Source: Combretum micranthum (taxonomy: Eukaryota; Streptophyta; Magnoliopsida; Myrtales; Combretaceae). From it: a DNA stretch of 64,000 nucleotides. This document shows positions 25,600-36,420 of this stretch, in pieces (position 1 is the first letter of the stretch; each line of letters begins with the position of its first letter). Where the stretch lies: contig JAMXBD010002466.1 in NCBI GenBank assembly GCA_024138025.1, forward strand, positions 124,001 through 188,000, in the 5' to 3' direction. The notes below the pieces were generated by a model. That model did no database searches, was not told where the DNA came from, and was given only the letters and a program-made list of their open reading frames with translations. Made by a program: the position numbers and the translations under genes.

Positions 25600-26737
25600 T
25601 GTTGAACATTTGTTGTTTAATGTGTGTTTTGATGAGGAAATGAAATGCACAATTAATCACTCAATCATATTTAAGTTACACTCAATCATGTTTGAACTTG
25701 TTTTGTGTTGTTTTTGTTTACGCTTGTATGTTGTAATTTGAAACAATTATTTTTTAAGCCTTGATTCTTTTGAAGTATCTCAAAACTTAAAACATAAAAG
25801 TTGTAGAGCTCTCTCTAAGTTTTTCCATAGCATCTTGAATCATCTCAATTAATTTAGTTACGACTAAAAGATGAAACATTGTTGAAGCTGGCATTAGGCA
25901 CTAAAATATGGCATCCGGATGGTAACATATAGCATGTAGACTATAGCATATGGTGTTTGGACAATATCATATCATTCAAGCACCAGTTTGATCAAAAACA
26001 TTTTGATCATGTTCTAGTGGTCTAGGATTCGGGTAGTAGGATGTGGCTTCCAGATGCTAGATGTTTTGCTGCTTTGTTTTGCAAGTAGCGTCTGGACGCT
26101 AGGTTTACAATGTCTGGACTTTAGTTAGCAGAAAACTAGCCGTTAGAGCTTTACTTTTCCAATCTCTTTTTGATATTTTGTTAGCAACGACTAAGAGGCT
26201 TCAAGATGTTCTAAATATAAGTTTTTGAGACTTGAAGACTAGGTCTAGAGCTTATTTATTGCAAACATTTTCTTATAAAGACTCTTTATAAGCATTAATT
26301 GTAATTTATGATATATTGTGAGTGGGAGCCAAGTGTAGTGCTAATTGTTTTGTAAGTGCTATCCTTTGTCAAGCACTATACTAAGTTAGTTGTAAGTAAG
26401 TTGGTGAAGTCTTGAGTTAATTCTAATGTGTTCAAGTTTATAAAGACTCAACTCAAGCATTTATGTTGTTGTTGTGTTAAATTCCTCTATGAAGGCAAAT
26501 TTATTTGTGGACTAAAGTGGTGAAGTCCTTCATTGAAGGAGACAATTGATTGTGGATCGTGGAGACTATGGAGTGGACCAAATTCTGTGTTATATTCAGT
26601 ACAAACTTTCCTCTCCATATCTCTCTATTTATTATTATTCTTTATATTTGTTATGGTGCATGAATTAGAATTTTAGTTTTTAAAAGAAATTGATATTAGG
26701 CATAATCTGTTTTTCCTAGGTGTTATCATTTTTTGCA
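25600..26737 (+). repeat. 5' LTR of the SIRE-like element
   Basis: Begins TGTTGAACATTTGTTG and ends TTTTTTGCA. It is a direct repeat of 29342-30465, with shared phrases such as 'gaaatgcacaattaatcact', 'gagcttatttattgcaaa' and 'atctctctatttatt'. It contains several degenerate copies of a 'gcatccggacgctag' word (about 25905-26105). Confidence 0.88.
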
Positions 26738-26739
26738 AT

Positions 26740-26751
26740 TGGTATCAAAGC
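26740..26751 (+). other. Primer-binding site (initiator tRNA-Met type)
   Basis: TGGTATCAAAGC lies two bases after the LTR end. It differs at one base from the complement of the plant initiator tRNA-Met 3' end (TGGTATCAGAGC), the usual copia primer. Confidence 0.8.
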
Positions 26752-26796
26752 TAGTGATATAGAATATAGTTCTTAATTGCATCTAAAGTATATAGA

Positions 26797-28536
26797 ATGG
26801 CTAATAACACACTTAAATTCATGTAAGAACAAGCTATAAATAAGCCGCCTATCCTAATTGGAACAAATTATGCACATTGGATATGTAGGGCGAAAAATTT
26901 TCTAAAAGCAAAGAACATATTTTTATGGAACATCATAGAAAATGGCCCCATAATTATTGAAGGAAAAAATGAATCAAATTATATTAAGGCCGAAAAAGAG
27001 AAAGTTCAATTAAATGAAGTTGCCATGAATATATTATATTGTGGTTTAAATGAAATTTGTTTTAGTAGAATATGTATTTGTAATTTGGTTAAAGAAATTT
27101 GAGACAATTTAGAAAGTATATATAAAGATTCTACTGGAGTGAAGGACACTAAAATCAGTCTTCTTTATGGTAAATTTGAAAACTTAAAAATGAAGACTAA
27201 TGAAACAATTGATCAAATGCATGACAGATTCATCAATATTATGAATCAATTGTCTATTATTGCCAAGACATATACTAACTTGGAGATAAATTCTAAAATT
27301 CTTAGGCCCTTACTAAAGAAGTGGGAGGCAACAAGAACTACCATTGAAGAGGCTCATAACTTGAGCAAAATGAGCAAAGAAGAACTTCTTGGAACCCTCA
27401 AGACCTATGAAATGATTAAGAAACATAGATAGGAGTCAACCAAAAGGGATATTGTACTAAAAGTCTCTTGCTTTAACTTAAGCTCAAATGAAGGGAAGGA
27501 AAGTGAGGAAGATGGCGAGGAGTTAGACAAGCTCACTAGAAAGTTTACAATGTTTTTGAAGGTGAACAAGAAGATGAAAAACAAGAAAGATGCCAACTCC
27601 TCAAAATCCAAGAGAAAAACCATGACATACTTCAAGTGCAACCAACTAGGGCATATTCAATAATATTTGCCAAATGCAAAGAAATGAAGCAAATGAGAGG
27701 AGAAGAAGGCATATATTGCCACATGAAGTAAAGAAGACTCATCCAACTTGGTTGAAGATATATGCTTGATGGCCCCAGATAATGAGATATGCTCTAATTC
27801 TTCCAAAGTTCCTTACGAGGAAATTTATGAAATGCATGATAAAGTTTGTAGTAAATTGATTAAAATAGAGAAAAAGAATAGTATGCGGAGGTGAATTAGA
27901 TATCTTTAGAAATGAGCATGAGGAGGTTGAAATGGAAAATTAAAAGTTTCATGAAAAAATTGAATTTTTAGAATTGAAAAATGATAAGATGAATAATAAA
28001 TTTTAGAAGCTAAAAAGCAAAAATGATGAAATGAGCAAGATCAAAGATAAATTGACAATTGAAAATGATTTGCTTGATCTTGAAGTTAAATTTTTTAATG
28101 GTGATGATAAAAGGATGGTAATGTTGCATGTGTTAGTAGTAGTAAGGATGAATTTTTAAAAGAGCTAGCTAAATTTAAAAATGGAAATAGAAAGTTTAAA
28201 ACTAGCTTATATGATGCAAATGCTACCATAGACAAATTCATCAAAGGAAAGAAGAATTTGACTACTCTCCTTAGAAAGCAAAAGAATGATTTTAACAAGT
28301 TCGGAATTGCTTATGATAGAAATAATAGCTGCAGGAATCATACGACTTGATTTGTAAGAGCTACTCATAGTGCTTGTAATTATTATGGTTAGTTTGGCCA
28401 TATTGTACACAATTGTGCAATAGGAAAAATATTACATTTAGGTCGTAAAAGCAAGTTTGTTTGGGAGTCAAGAAGGAAAATATTTGTTTTTAATAATCCC
28501 AAAGGACCTAACCAAAAAAGGGTACCAAAGAAGTAA
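26797..28536 (+). pseudogene. gag: SIRE-type gag (broken)
   Basis: From the ATG at 26797 a degenerate frame runs through a gag domain: PPILIGTNYAHWICRAKNF, then at 27139-27432 the capsid-like core with LYGKFENLKMKTNETIDQMH and a region ending YEMIKKHR. A Lys/Glu-rich linker follows, then a first zinc knuckle decayed to YFKCNQLGHIQ followed by a stop (about 27630-27663). A coiled-coil segment (27.8-28.3 kb, repeated LKS/EKNxK patterns) leads to a second knuckle-like CNYYG..GHIVHNC around 28378-28415 and a final NPKGPNQKRVPKK before the stop at 28534-28536. Two knuckles separated by a coiled coil match the long gag of SIRE elements. More than ten stops and several frameshifts make it non-functional. 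No protease follows. Confidence 0.75.
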
Positions 28537-29341
28537 ATTTGTTTTCGTAAGTATTTAAAGGGGCTTCAAGGGTGAAAATAAGGCATAATTTGAAGTTGCT
28601 TAAGTTAGTGGTTTGTACCCTTGATGTTTATGTATATAATGTGTTGAAGTGCTTAAATGTGCAAATTTTTTATGTTAAGATGTTTTTGTGTATGTTTTAA
28701 GTTAAAAGTGAGTTTAGAATGCACAAAAATGGACTTTCATATCTTTGATGCCTAAATCATGTTTTGTCATGTTTAATAGACCTAAACAAATTTATGTAAA
28801 TAATAAAATTTGTGTGAAAATGTTTTGGACAAATGTATGCACTCTTTTAAGAAAATTCATGTCTTTTATGACCAAAACTTGCACAAATTTGTGATGTAAT
28901 AAAATGTATGAGTTTGAATTGATCTAACATGCTTGAAATAGCTTTTTAAACTTGCTTGAAATGTTGAATTTTGATTTGGTGTGTGTTAGAACTTTAAGCA
29001 TGTTCATGTTTTGGTTGGTTCTATCGTATATTAGTGTCTGAGCGCTAAGTTTACAGCATCCAGATGATAGGTGTCTACTATGGATGTTTTATACGTTTTC
29101 TTCTTATTTTGCCATGGTGTGTAATTGCCTTTTTTATGAGTCCATAGGAGGAGAAATGTTGGTATACAATTAACATGTTTTTGTGTGGATGAGTGATGTT
29201 TTGGAAATTAATTGTAACCTATGTTTTCCTTTAAGTAAGCATCGTTTTTTAAAACTTTACACAAAATTCTTTTAAAAAAGAATCTTAATTGAGGGGGGAG
29301 GGGTTAATTGTGCATGATTTCCTCATAAAAAAGAGGAAAAT
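28537..29341 (+). other. Internal 3' region of the SIRE-like element with polypurine tract
   Basis: No coding frame. A 'cagcatccagatgatagg' phrase (29057-29075) repeats the LTR motif. The polypurine tract AAAAAAGAGGAAAA lies at 29327-29340 directly before the 3' LTR; a second G-rich purine run (29291-29303) lies 38 bp upstream. Pol would be expected in this interval in a full element. Confidence 0.65.
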
Positions 29342-30465
29342 TGTTGAACATGTGTTGTTCAATGTGCGTTTTGATGAGTAAATGAAATGCACAATTAATC
29401 ACTCAATCATATTTAAGTTACACTTAATTAGTAAATTAAGTTTTCATTTTGATTTGGATATGTTTGAACTTGTTTTGTGTTGTTTTTGTTTATGCTTTTA
29501 TATTGCAGTTTGAAAAAAAAATATGTTTTAAGCCTTGATTCTTTTGAAATCTCTCAAAACTTAAAACATAAAGTTGTATAGCTCTCTTTAAGATTTCCAT
29601 AGCATATTGAATTATCTCAATCAGAGTCCAAATAAGAAAGTCATAACCAAAATATAAAATAGTGTCGAAGCTAGTATCGAATGGTATCGTATGGCATTCA
29701 ATGCTAGTTTGATTAAAAACATTCCGATCATGTTTCAATGGTCTAACATTCGGACAATAGGATATGGCATCCAGACACTAGATGTTTTGTTGCTCTATTT
29801 TGTAGGTAGCATTCGGACGCTAGGCCTGTAACATCCATATGCTATAGTTAACAAAAACTACCATTGGAACTTTACTTTCCAACCATTTATTGAATTTTGT
29901 TGGCAACGGCAAGGAAGCTTTAAGGTGTTATAAATATATGTGCTCGGGGACTTGATGACTAAGTCTAGAGCTTATTTATTGCAAATATCTCCATATAAAT
30001 ACTCTCTATAAGTATCAATTGTAGTTTTGTGATATATTGTGAGTGAGAACCAAGTGTAGTGCTAGTTGTTTTGTAATTACTATCTTTTGTCAAGCACTAC
30101 ACTAAGTTAGTAGTGAGTAAGTTGGTGAAGTCTTGAGCTGAGTCTAGTATATTTAAGTTTGTAAAGATTCAACTCAAGCATTTGTGTTGTTGTTTTGTTG
30201 AAGTCCTCTATTAAGGCAAATTTGTTTGTGGAATAAATTGGTGAAGTCTTCCATTGAGGGACGCAATTGATTGTGGACCGTAGAGACTAAAGGGTAGACC
30301 AAACTGCACGTTATATATATCTAATGCAAGCTTTTCTCTCCCTATCTCTCTATTTATTATTATCATTCTTTATATTTATTATGGTGCATGAATTAGACTT
30401 TTTGTTTTGAAAAAAATCGATATTAGATATAATATGCTTTTCTTAAGTGTTACTAATTTCTTACA
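29342..30465 (+). repeat. 3' LTR of the SIRE-like element
   Basis: This is the direct repeat of 25600-26737, starting TGTTGAACATGTGTTG and ending TTTCTTACA. It carries the same 'gcattcggacgctagg' type words (29690-29830). It differs from the 5' LTR by many substitutions and small indels, so the insertion is old. Confidence 0.88.
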
Positions 30466-31578
30466 TATATATACATATACATATAGATACATATGTATAT
30501 AAGTTAGAATAGTATACATGAAAGGAAAAACATGAGTATAAACACATTGCAATCTTGAAACAAAGTATGATGCCTTGCATTTTTCATCCTTAACATCATG
30601 AATCATAGGGAAAATTTTCATTGAAATTGTAGCAAGAAACATACCTATCATCATATACATAATATAGGAGAGGGCTTGAGGATGTTACTTAAACAAAGTA
30701 TAAAGAAATAGTGTAAGGGAAAGAGAGAGAACCATAAGGGAGAAAGAGAGAGAGAAGGCAGTGGTAGGGGAGGAGGGAAAGAAGAGAAAATTTGAGTTTT
30801 TAAAGTGTCGAAAAAGTCTAGAGGAAGTTTAAGATGTAAAGTATGAAGCAGTGAAGGTTAAGGAGTATTTATAGAGGGAAGAATGGATTAAAGAATGAAA
30901 GAAAAATTGAAAGAGGAAGAACTGGGGGAGGGGTTATGGCCGATGCCATTTCAAAGGATGAAAGGAGAAAGAGAGAGAGAAAGAAGAAGAATTAAGAAGA
31001 GAAGCAGATAGGTATGTAAAGTATGGTATTAAGTATTGAGTGTGTAAGAAGAGGTATGGTATAAGTATGTAGGTGTAAGAATAGGATGATAAAAGTGATA
31101 GTGAACAATAATTATGGTACTTGAAAGTACAGAGAATAGCAAATGAATAAAACAAATAATATCGGTAAAAAATACAATACACGTAAAATTTAGTTCAAAT
31201 AATGTTTTTATAGATTGATAAAATAATATAATATATTAAAAAATAATTTAATATTATTTTATTATTAATTATTATCTTATTATGTTATCTTGATTTGCAT
31301 GCAGGTGATCAGATATGGAAATTGTTTTTTGTAGGGTTTTTGAATGATTAGGGTTTTAAAAATTTCTATCATTTTAGTGAAATTTTTTCCTACACATTTT
31401 ATTTTTAGGGTTTCTATATTTATTTAATTCATATGATATTCTAAGGTTTCTGAATTGTGTTTGATTGAGTTTATGATTTTTAGTGTTTAGGGTCAACTTG
31501 AATCGGTTTTAGGGTTTCGGTTTCGATTTCAACTTTAAGGTATATATTTAAACCAGTTGAAAATTCTAGGGGTTTACA
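30466..31578 (-). repeat. LTR-B, 5' portion with TATA box
   Basis: Continues solo LTR-B up to its 5' border at 31578. The minus strand has CTATAAATACTC at 30863-30874 and a pyrimidine-rich leader downstream (plus-strand GA-rich 30710-30800), matching LTR-A and LTR-C. The last bases are the plus-strand 'aggggtttaca', followed by the target duplication AGAGC. Confidence 0.8.
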
Positions 31579-31583
31579 AGAGC

Positions 31584-32370
31584 CCATGGTTTGTATTTGA
31601 TTATTCAACCTTCATTTTTTTCATCATGACTTAAGGTATTCTTTTTTATGAGATACCCGACAATTTACTCATGAGAGTAACTTTTGAAAATTTTTATATA
31701 AGCTTATTTTACCACTACAAATCCAATTGTTTCTAGAATCTAAGTTAAAGATTTTAGAATTTAAAATTGGTTAGCAAATGATCACGATAAACTATAGACT
31801 AGGTTGATCTTAACATATAATATGTAAGTGTTATATGTGGTTACTATACATGCCTTGACCCTAATTCAGGGAATGACAATAACAATAGTTACAAGCATTA
31901 TATTAAATCTATTATTTCGATATAAGATAAATATAAGATTACAAACTTGTTAATAATTGCTCTTGACAAAAAGGATCAGCCTAAGCCTAAAAAATATACT
32001 GTAAATCTTTTATTGAGATTGCAAGTTTTATAGGTTATATATATTGTTAATGTTGGCTTATCAAGGTTATCAAATGAATATTTATATATTTTGGTGGGAA
32101 TTGGATGATGTGGTGTCACCAAATATTCTAAAGCTAAATTATTGTATTTGCAAATGGACTTATATCTTAATAGCATATTACTTAGTCTCTCAAGTGAGAG
32201 GTATCATGTTCGAATCTTACATCATTCCCATTGTAATGGGAAAAAAAAAAGAAAAACTATTGGATTTGGGTCTGAAAACGAAAGAGTACGGATATCTAAA
32301 ATTTTCATTGAATGTTGCTAGTTATAATAGGGAAAAACAACATGAATTTGGGACTTTTAAGGCGTGTTTG
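31584..32370. other. Intergenic stretch; possible tRNA-like SINE head
   Basis: No gene. At 32180-32225 the plus strand reads 'tctctcaagtgagagg' then 'tgttcgaatct', which resembles the A and B box order of a tRNA-derived SINE head. No tail or target duplication was found, so only this remark is justified. Confidence 0.3.
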
Positions 32371-32726
32371 TGAAATTTATATTTTTTCCTATGGATTGCA
32401 AGTGTACCATCAAATGATTTTGAAGCAAAACCAGCTAATTAGAGAAAGAAACTCTAGATGAATAGATCTTGTTTCTGTTTGTAATTCCACCAACTGAAGG
32501 TGATAAATCAGTAATCCACTAGAGAGATCTAGTGATGAACAACAATCTGTAATCCCATTGTATTGTTTATAGTGGACGAATCTGTGTACTGCCGGTTCGT
32601 GGTTTTTCTAGCTTTTGGTTTTTCACGTTATATCCTTGTGTTTGTTATTTACTTTATGCAATTTTTTTTATTGCATGTTTTTGCCTTTTAGCAAAAGGAA
32701 AAATATGGATCTCTTTTTTCTTAACA
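32371..32726 (+). repeat. 5' LTR (3' part) of a Tork-like copia element
   Basis: The sequence directly upstream of the copia primer site ends CTTAACA (32726). It contains a 'cggttcgtggtttttctagc' and 'ggtttttcacgtta' phrase at about 32595-32632, a layout common in the downstream part of Tork/Tnt1-type LTRs. The start of the LTR could not be fixed and no second LTR is present because the element is truncated. Confidence 0.55.
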
Positions 32727-32728
32727 AG

Positions 32729-32740
32729 TGGTATCAGAGC
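32729..32740 (+). other. Primer-binding site (initiator tRNA-Met)
   Basis: TGGTATCAGAGC begins two bases after the LTR end. It is an exact match to the complement of the plant initiator tRNA-Met 3' end used by copia elements. Confidence 0.85.
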
Positions 32741-32803
32741 ACCAGGTTCTCAAAGAAAATTAAGGTTTCGCTGCACTGAGGTTAGGGTTTCTTGATTGCA
32801 AAC

Positions 32804-35105
32804 ATGGCTGAATCTTCCGGTACAATGATCAAACTTAATTCTTCAAATTACTCTATTTGGAAATCTATTATGGAAGATTTTTTATATTGTAAAGATCTAT
32901 ATTTGCCTTTGGGGGTGATACTACAAAACCCCAAGATAAATCTGATGCAGATTGGACGATACTATATAGGAAGATTGTTGCTTATATCCGATAATGGGTT
33001 GATCAGAGCGTTTATCACCATGTTGCTCAAGAGACTAGGGATAACGTTTTGTGGAAGAAGTTAGAATCTATGTATGAAAGGCAAATAGCCTTGAACAAAA
33101 CGTCCTTGATTAAGAGAGTGGTTAATTTGAAATATAAGGAAGGTTCTAACATGACTGAGCATTTGAATGATTTTCAAGGGCTTGCAAATCAACTAACAAT
33201 GATGAAGCTTGTGCTTGAGGATGAGATTCAGGCACTTTTGTTGCTAAGTTCATTACCTAAAAGTTGGGAAACCCTTATAGTATTGGTTAGTAATTCTGCT
33301 CCAGATGGAACCTTGACACTTGCCATGGTCAATGATAGTTTGATGAATGAAGAGGCTAGAAGGAAAGATCTAGGTATTGGTTCAGATTTAAGGGCTTTTG
33401 TTGCAGATAAATCTAAAAGGAAGGGTAGAAGCAAGCATAGAGGGTAGAATGATAAATATGACAGATTTGACAAGTCAAGGGGAAGATCCAAGTCAAGGGA
33501 TAAAAGAAACCTCAAGTGTTTTTATTGTGATAAGCCAGGTCATTTCAAGAAGGACTGTAGACTGTAGAAGAAACAACAGGGTAAGGATAAAGGTAATGAT
33601 TCAGATGAAGACACCACTGTTGCAACAGCAGATGATGAGGTAGTGATTAAATGGGATGAGGGCTATATTAGTCTTGCAGGTCATGAGAGTGACTGGGTGG
33701 TTAATTCTAGTGCCTCCTTTCATGTGACTGCACATGGTGAGTTATTCTCATCTTACATTGCTGGTGATTATGGCAATGTTAGGATGGGAAATAATGAAAC
33801 TTCAAAGATTATAGGCATTAGAAATATTGTTTTGCAAACTAATACAGGTTGCAGACTCATTCTCAAAGATGTGAGACATATACTAGATATCCGCCTGAAC
33901 TTGATTTCAAAAGGAAAGCTAGATGATGAAGGCTACCACAGTCAGTTTGGTGATGGTAAATGGAAGCTCACCAAAGGCTCCTTGATTGTAGCTAAGAGAA
34001 GGAAGTGTAACACCCTTTACTTAATGCCAGCAAAGCTAAGTAAAGGAGATCTGAATTTAACAGATGATGCTACTATGGAGCTATGGCACAGACGGCTTGG
34101 TCACATGAGTGAAAAGGGGCTCCAGATGGTTATGAAGAAGCAACTTCTACCTAAATTCTAAGGTACTCCATTAAAACCATGTACCGACTGTCTTGCTGGT
34201 AAACAACATAGGGTTACTTTTTAGAGAAATCCACCTAGTAGGAGATCTCAAATATTGGATTTGATCCACACTAATGTGTGATATATGAAAGACATGACAA
34301 TAGGTGGTGCATTATACTTTGTTACATTTATTGATGATCACTCTAGAAAGCTTTGGATGTATGCCTTGAAGTTCAAAGATCAGGTGTTGACTGTATTCAA
34401 ACAGTTTCATTCTAGAGTGGAGCGTGAAACTGGCAGAAAGTTAATTTGTGTCAGGGCTAATAATGGTGGGGAGCATAGAGGACCATTTAAGCAGTATTGC
34501 ATAGATCATGGGATAAAACTGGAGAAGACAGTTCTCAAGACCCTATAGTAGAATGGTGTTGCAGAGAGAATGAATCGCACCATCATTGAGAGAGTAAAGT
34601 GTATGTTATCTCATGCTAAGCTGCCTAAGTCATTTTGGGGCGAAGCCATGAGAATAGCTGTGGATGTGATAAACCTTTCTCCTCATATGCTCTAGATGGA
34701 GATATCCCAAAGAAGGTCTGGACAGTAAAGATATTTCTTATAATCACTTGCATGTATTTGGGTGCAGCCCTTATGCATATTCCAAAGGATAAGAGAGCGA
34801 AGCTTGATGCTAACTCCAAGCTGTGTATTTTTCTTAGATATGCACATGATGAATATGGGTACAGATTGTGGGATCCTATTGATAGGAAGGTCATCAGAAG
34901 CGGAGATGTGGTCTTTCTTGAAGACCAAACAGTTGAAGATATTAAGAAGGCTAAGACGTCATCATCCTCAAGTCAGTTTCCCACAAATGTGAATCCTGCA
35001 CTTTCTATTGATACTACTGATAGAAGAACTGTAGAAGACACATGTGAAGAGGTCCAAGAGCCTCAACAACAGATTGAGTTAAGGAGATCTTCAAGAGACA
35101 GAAGA
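32804..35105 (+). pseudogene. Tork-like copia gag-pol, truncated before reverse transcriptase
   Basis: Start chosen at MAESSGTMIKLN (ATG 32804). Order: gag with LNSSNYSIWKSIMEDFL; after a frameshift, the UBN2-type gag core (33049-33447) with NLKYKEGSNMTEHLNDFQ; zinc knuckle CFYCDKPGHFKKDC (about 33517-33558); protease region (33643-34161) where the usual DSGAS reads NSSAS; GAG-pre-integrase with HRRLGHMSEKGL and CTDCLAGKQHR; integrase core (34285-34548) with FIDDHSR, then ANNGGE where the family has TDNGGE, then NGVAERMNR. Sequence continues to the post-integrase linker RRSSRDRR and stops at the TRIM. There is no reverse transcriptase or RNase H. Several stops and two or more frameshifts are present. 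The two catalytic Asp codons lost to Asn are G-to-A changes, typical of decay. Confidence 0.88.
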
Positions 35106-35427
35106 TGTTGGGGGTATTCCACATCGGTTGTGGAAGGGGTTGAGTGCTACTTTATAAGTGTGAGGGAAAGCCTCACCTCATGAGCTAGCTTTTGGGGTTG
35201 AGAAGGCCCAAAAGCATCTAACATTGGTATCAGAGCCAAGGTTTGCAACATCTCCGGTTGAGCCGGACATGGACGGTTAATGCCATGGTCCGATGTGTGA
35301 TGGGGGAGATGTTGGGGATATCCCACATCGGTTGTGGAAGGGCCTGGGTAATACTTTATAAGTATGAGGGAAAGCCTCAACTCATAAGCTAGCTTTTGGG
35401 GTTGAGAATGCCTAATAGCACCCATCA
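35106..35427 (+). mobile_element. TRIM (terminal-repeat retrotransposon in miniature)
   Basis: Two 118-bp direct LTRs (35106-35223 and 35310-35427) both start TGTTGGGG and end CA. By eye they differ at about 16 positions and share CCACATCGGTTGTGGAAGGG and AGCTAGCTTTTGGGGTTGAG. Between them lie 86 bp: a primer site TGGTATCAGAGCC (35225-35237) complementary to initiator tRNA-Met, and a polypurine tract GATGGGGGAGA (35299-35309) directly before the second LTR. 'ctttataag' in each LTR is a possible TATA. It has no coding capacity and needs another element's proteins. The flanks (GAGAC.GAAGA and AAGTA) do not form a target duplication, and no copia sequence resumes downstream, so a deletion or recombination occurred here. 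Confidence 0.88.
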
Positions 35428-35432
35428 AAGTA

Positions 35433-36089
35433 TGAATCTTTCAATTTTCAAAATATCATTAGTTTTTATAGGTTGTGAATCACAAATTATGGGCTTCTAT
35501 TAACATGATGAAAATTTTCTACTTTTTGATTTGGAATGACTGATATAGTTTCAATAGATGATTTTTGTTTAAAATTGATTAATCAAAATCTTAAAGATAC
35601 ATACTTAGTGCTTGTAATTTGTGAGAGTGCATCGCGTCTCATATATATTTTAAAATGAATTTGTGTCTAAAAGACCTCAACCTATAACCCAACCCGTTTA
35701 TTAATTATGTATCAAAACCTATATTATCTGACCCGATTATATGTCTCATAGGGACATGTGAATGTAGTCTTTCAAAAGCCACGTGTAGTGTGAGACACAT
35801 GCTACATGCACATGACAACTATTTAAAAAAAAAAAAAAATCCCGCTTCTACAATAGGCAATGATTTTATCAGTGCACTAAATTTGACTCCCTTAGTCTTC
35901 CGCAAATGTCTGCTCAGCATGGCGATACACTCCTGGAGTGTAAATTTATTAAGATAAAAAGAAAGTTTAGCCTCTCATTTTAGTCCCTTTCCATTTCTCT
36001 ACTTTTATAATCTCTTATTAGAATCAACCTATTAATTTAATGCCACCAGACATGTGAATTGGAGAATATTCACTAGAATGATAGATAAC
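35433..36089. other. Intergenic, no gene
   Basis: AT-rich, with an A-run at 35824-35839. No coding frame, repeat pair or element end was recognised. The copia reverse transcriptase that should follow 35105 is not here. Confidence 0.6.
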
Positions 36090-36100
36090 TTATTTTAAAT

Positions 36101-36409
36101 GGGTGAATTATACCAGAAGGTCCTAACATTTGGGAATAAGTTCATTTAAGGTTCTAATGTTTGAAAAAAGTGAGTCAATTTGGGTCTCCAAGAACATGTG
36201 TCAATAGAGGAGAATATTTAATTTAAACTCAAAAGACTCTTTTCCTGTTGACACATGTCCTTAGAGACCCAAATTTACCCACTTCTTCAAACTTTGGAAC
36301 CTTAAATGAATTTATGCCCAAACGTTAGGACCTCTTTTTAACCACTAGAAACATTCAGACCTTAGATGAACTTATTCTCAAACGTTGGCGCATTTTAATG
36401 TAATTCACC
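36101..36409. mobile_element. Mutator-type MITE with 11-bp target duplication
   Basis: Long inverted arms: the left end GGGTGAATTATACC pairs with the right end GTAATTCACC, and inner phrases such as 'aataagttcatttaagg' (left) recur inverted on the right. The right arm carries its terminal segment twice. A perfect direct repeat TTATTTTAAAT (36090-36100 and 36410-36420) flanks it. Target duplications of 9-11 bp are the mark of Mutator-like elements. It is 309 bp with no coding capacity. The relic at 1041-1258 is a relative. Confidence 0.85.
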
Positions 36410-36420
36410 TTATTTTAAAT

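Larger units (their letters stand above)
25600..30465 (+). mobile_element. SIRE-like Ty1/copia element carrying only gag
   Basis: Two direct LTRs (25600-26737 and 29342-30465) flank a 2.6-kb internal region with a primer site and a polypurine tract. The internal region holds only a degenerate gag; protease, integrase, reverse transcriptase and RNase H are absent. Flanks TACAT (25595-25599) and TATAT (30466-30470) are a 5-bp target duplication with one mismatch in an AT microsatellite. Comparison with LTR-A and LTR-C shows the host LTR continuing on both sides ('tatgctctaaag' on the left, (AT)n on the right). The long gag with two zinc knuckles, the LTR start TGTTGAACA and the primer site suggest the SIRE/Maximus lineage. 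Family members are usually about 9-10 kb, so this is a deletion derivative or a gag-only non-autonomous form. Confidence 0.85.
6850..31578 (-). mobile_element. Solo LTR-B (interrupted by two nested insertions)
   Basis: This is a third copy of the LTR family seen as LTR-A and LTR-C, read on the minus strand. Its minus-strand 5' end is TGTAAACCCCTAGAATTTTC (31578 leftwards) and its 3' end is at 6850, where TG has decayed to TA on the plus strand. A perfect 5-bp target duplication AGAGC flanks it (6845-6849 and 31579-31583). The sequence 6850-6891 aligns with the end of LTR-A ('agtccgccat' matched by 'agtctgccat') and resumes at about 22856. Removing the DNA element (6892-22855) and the SIRE-like element (25600-30465) leaves about 3.9 kb, the length expected beside the other copies. 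It contains a TATA box and leader. I see no internal coding region, primer site or polypurine tract of its own, hence the solo LTR call. The LTR length and the GGGGCGT-type end suggest a Tekay/Del-like chromovirus, which is inference. Confidence 0.8.

Noticed and set aside
32180..32225. tRNA-like A/B boxes as a third SINE
   Set aside because: Only the head is suggestive; no body or tail matching the pair at 45.2-45.7 kb and no target duplication.
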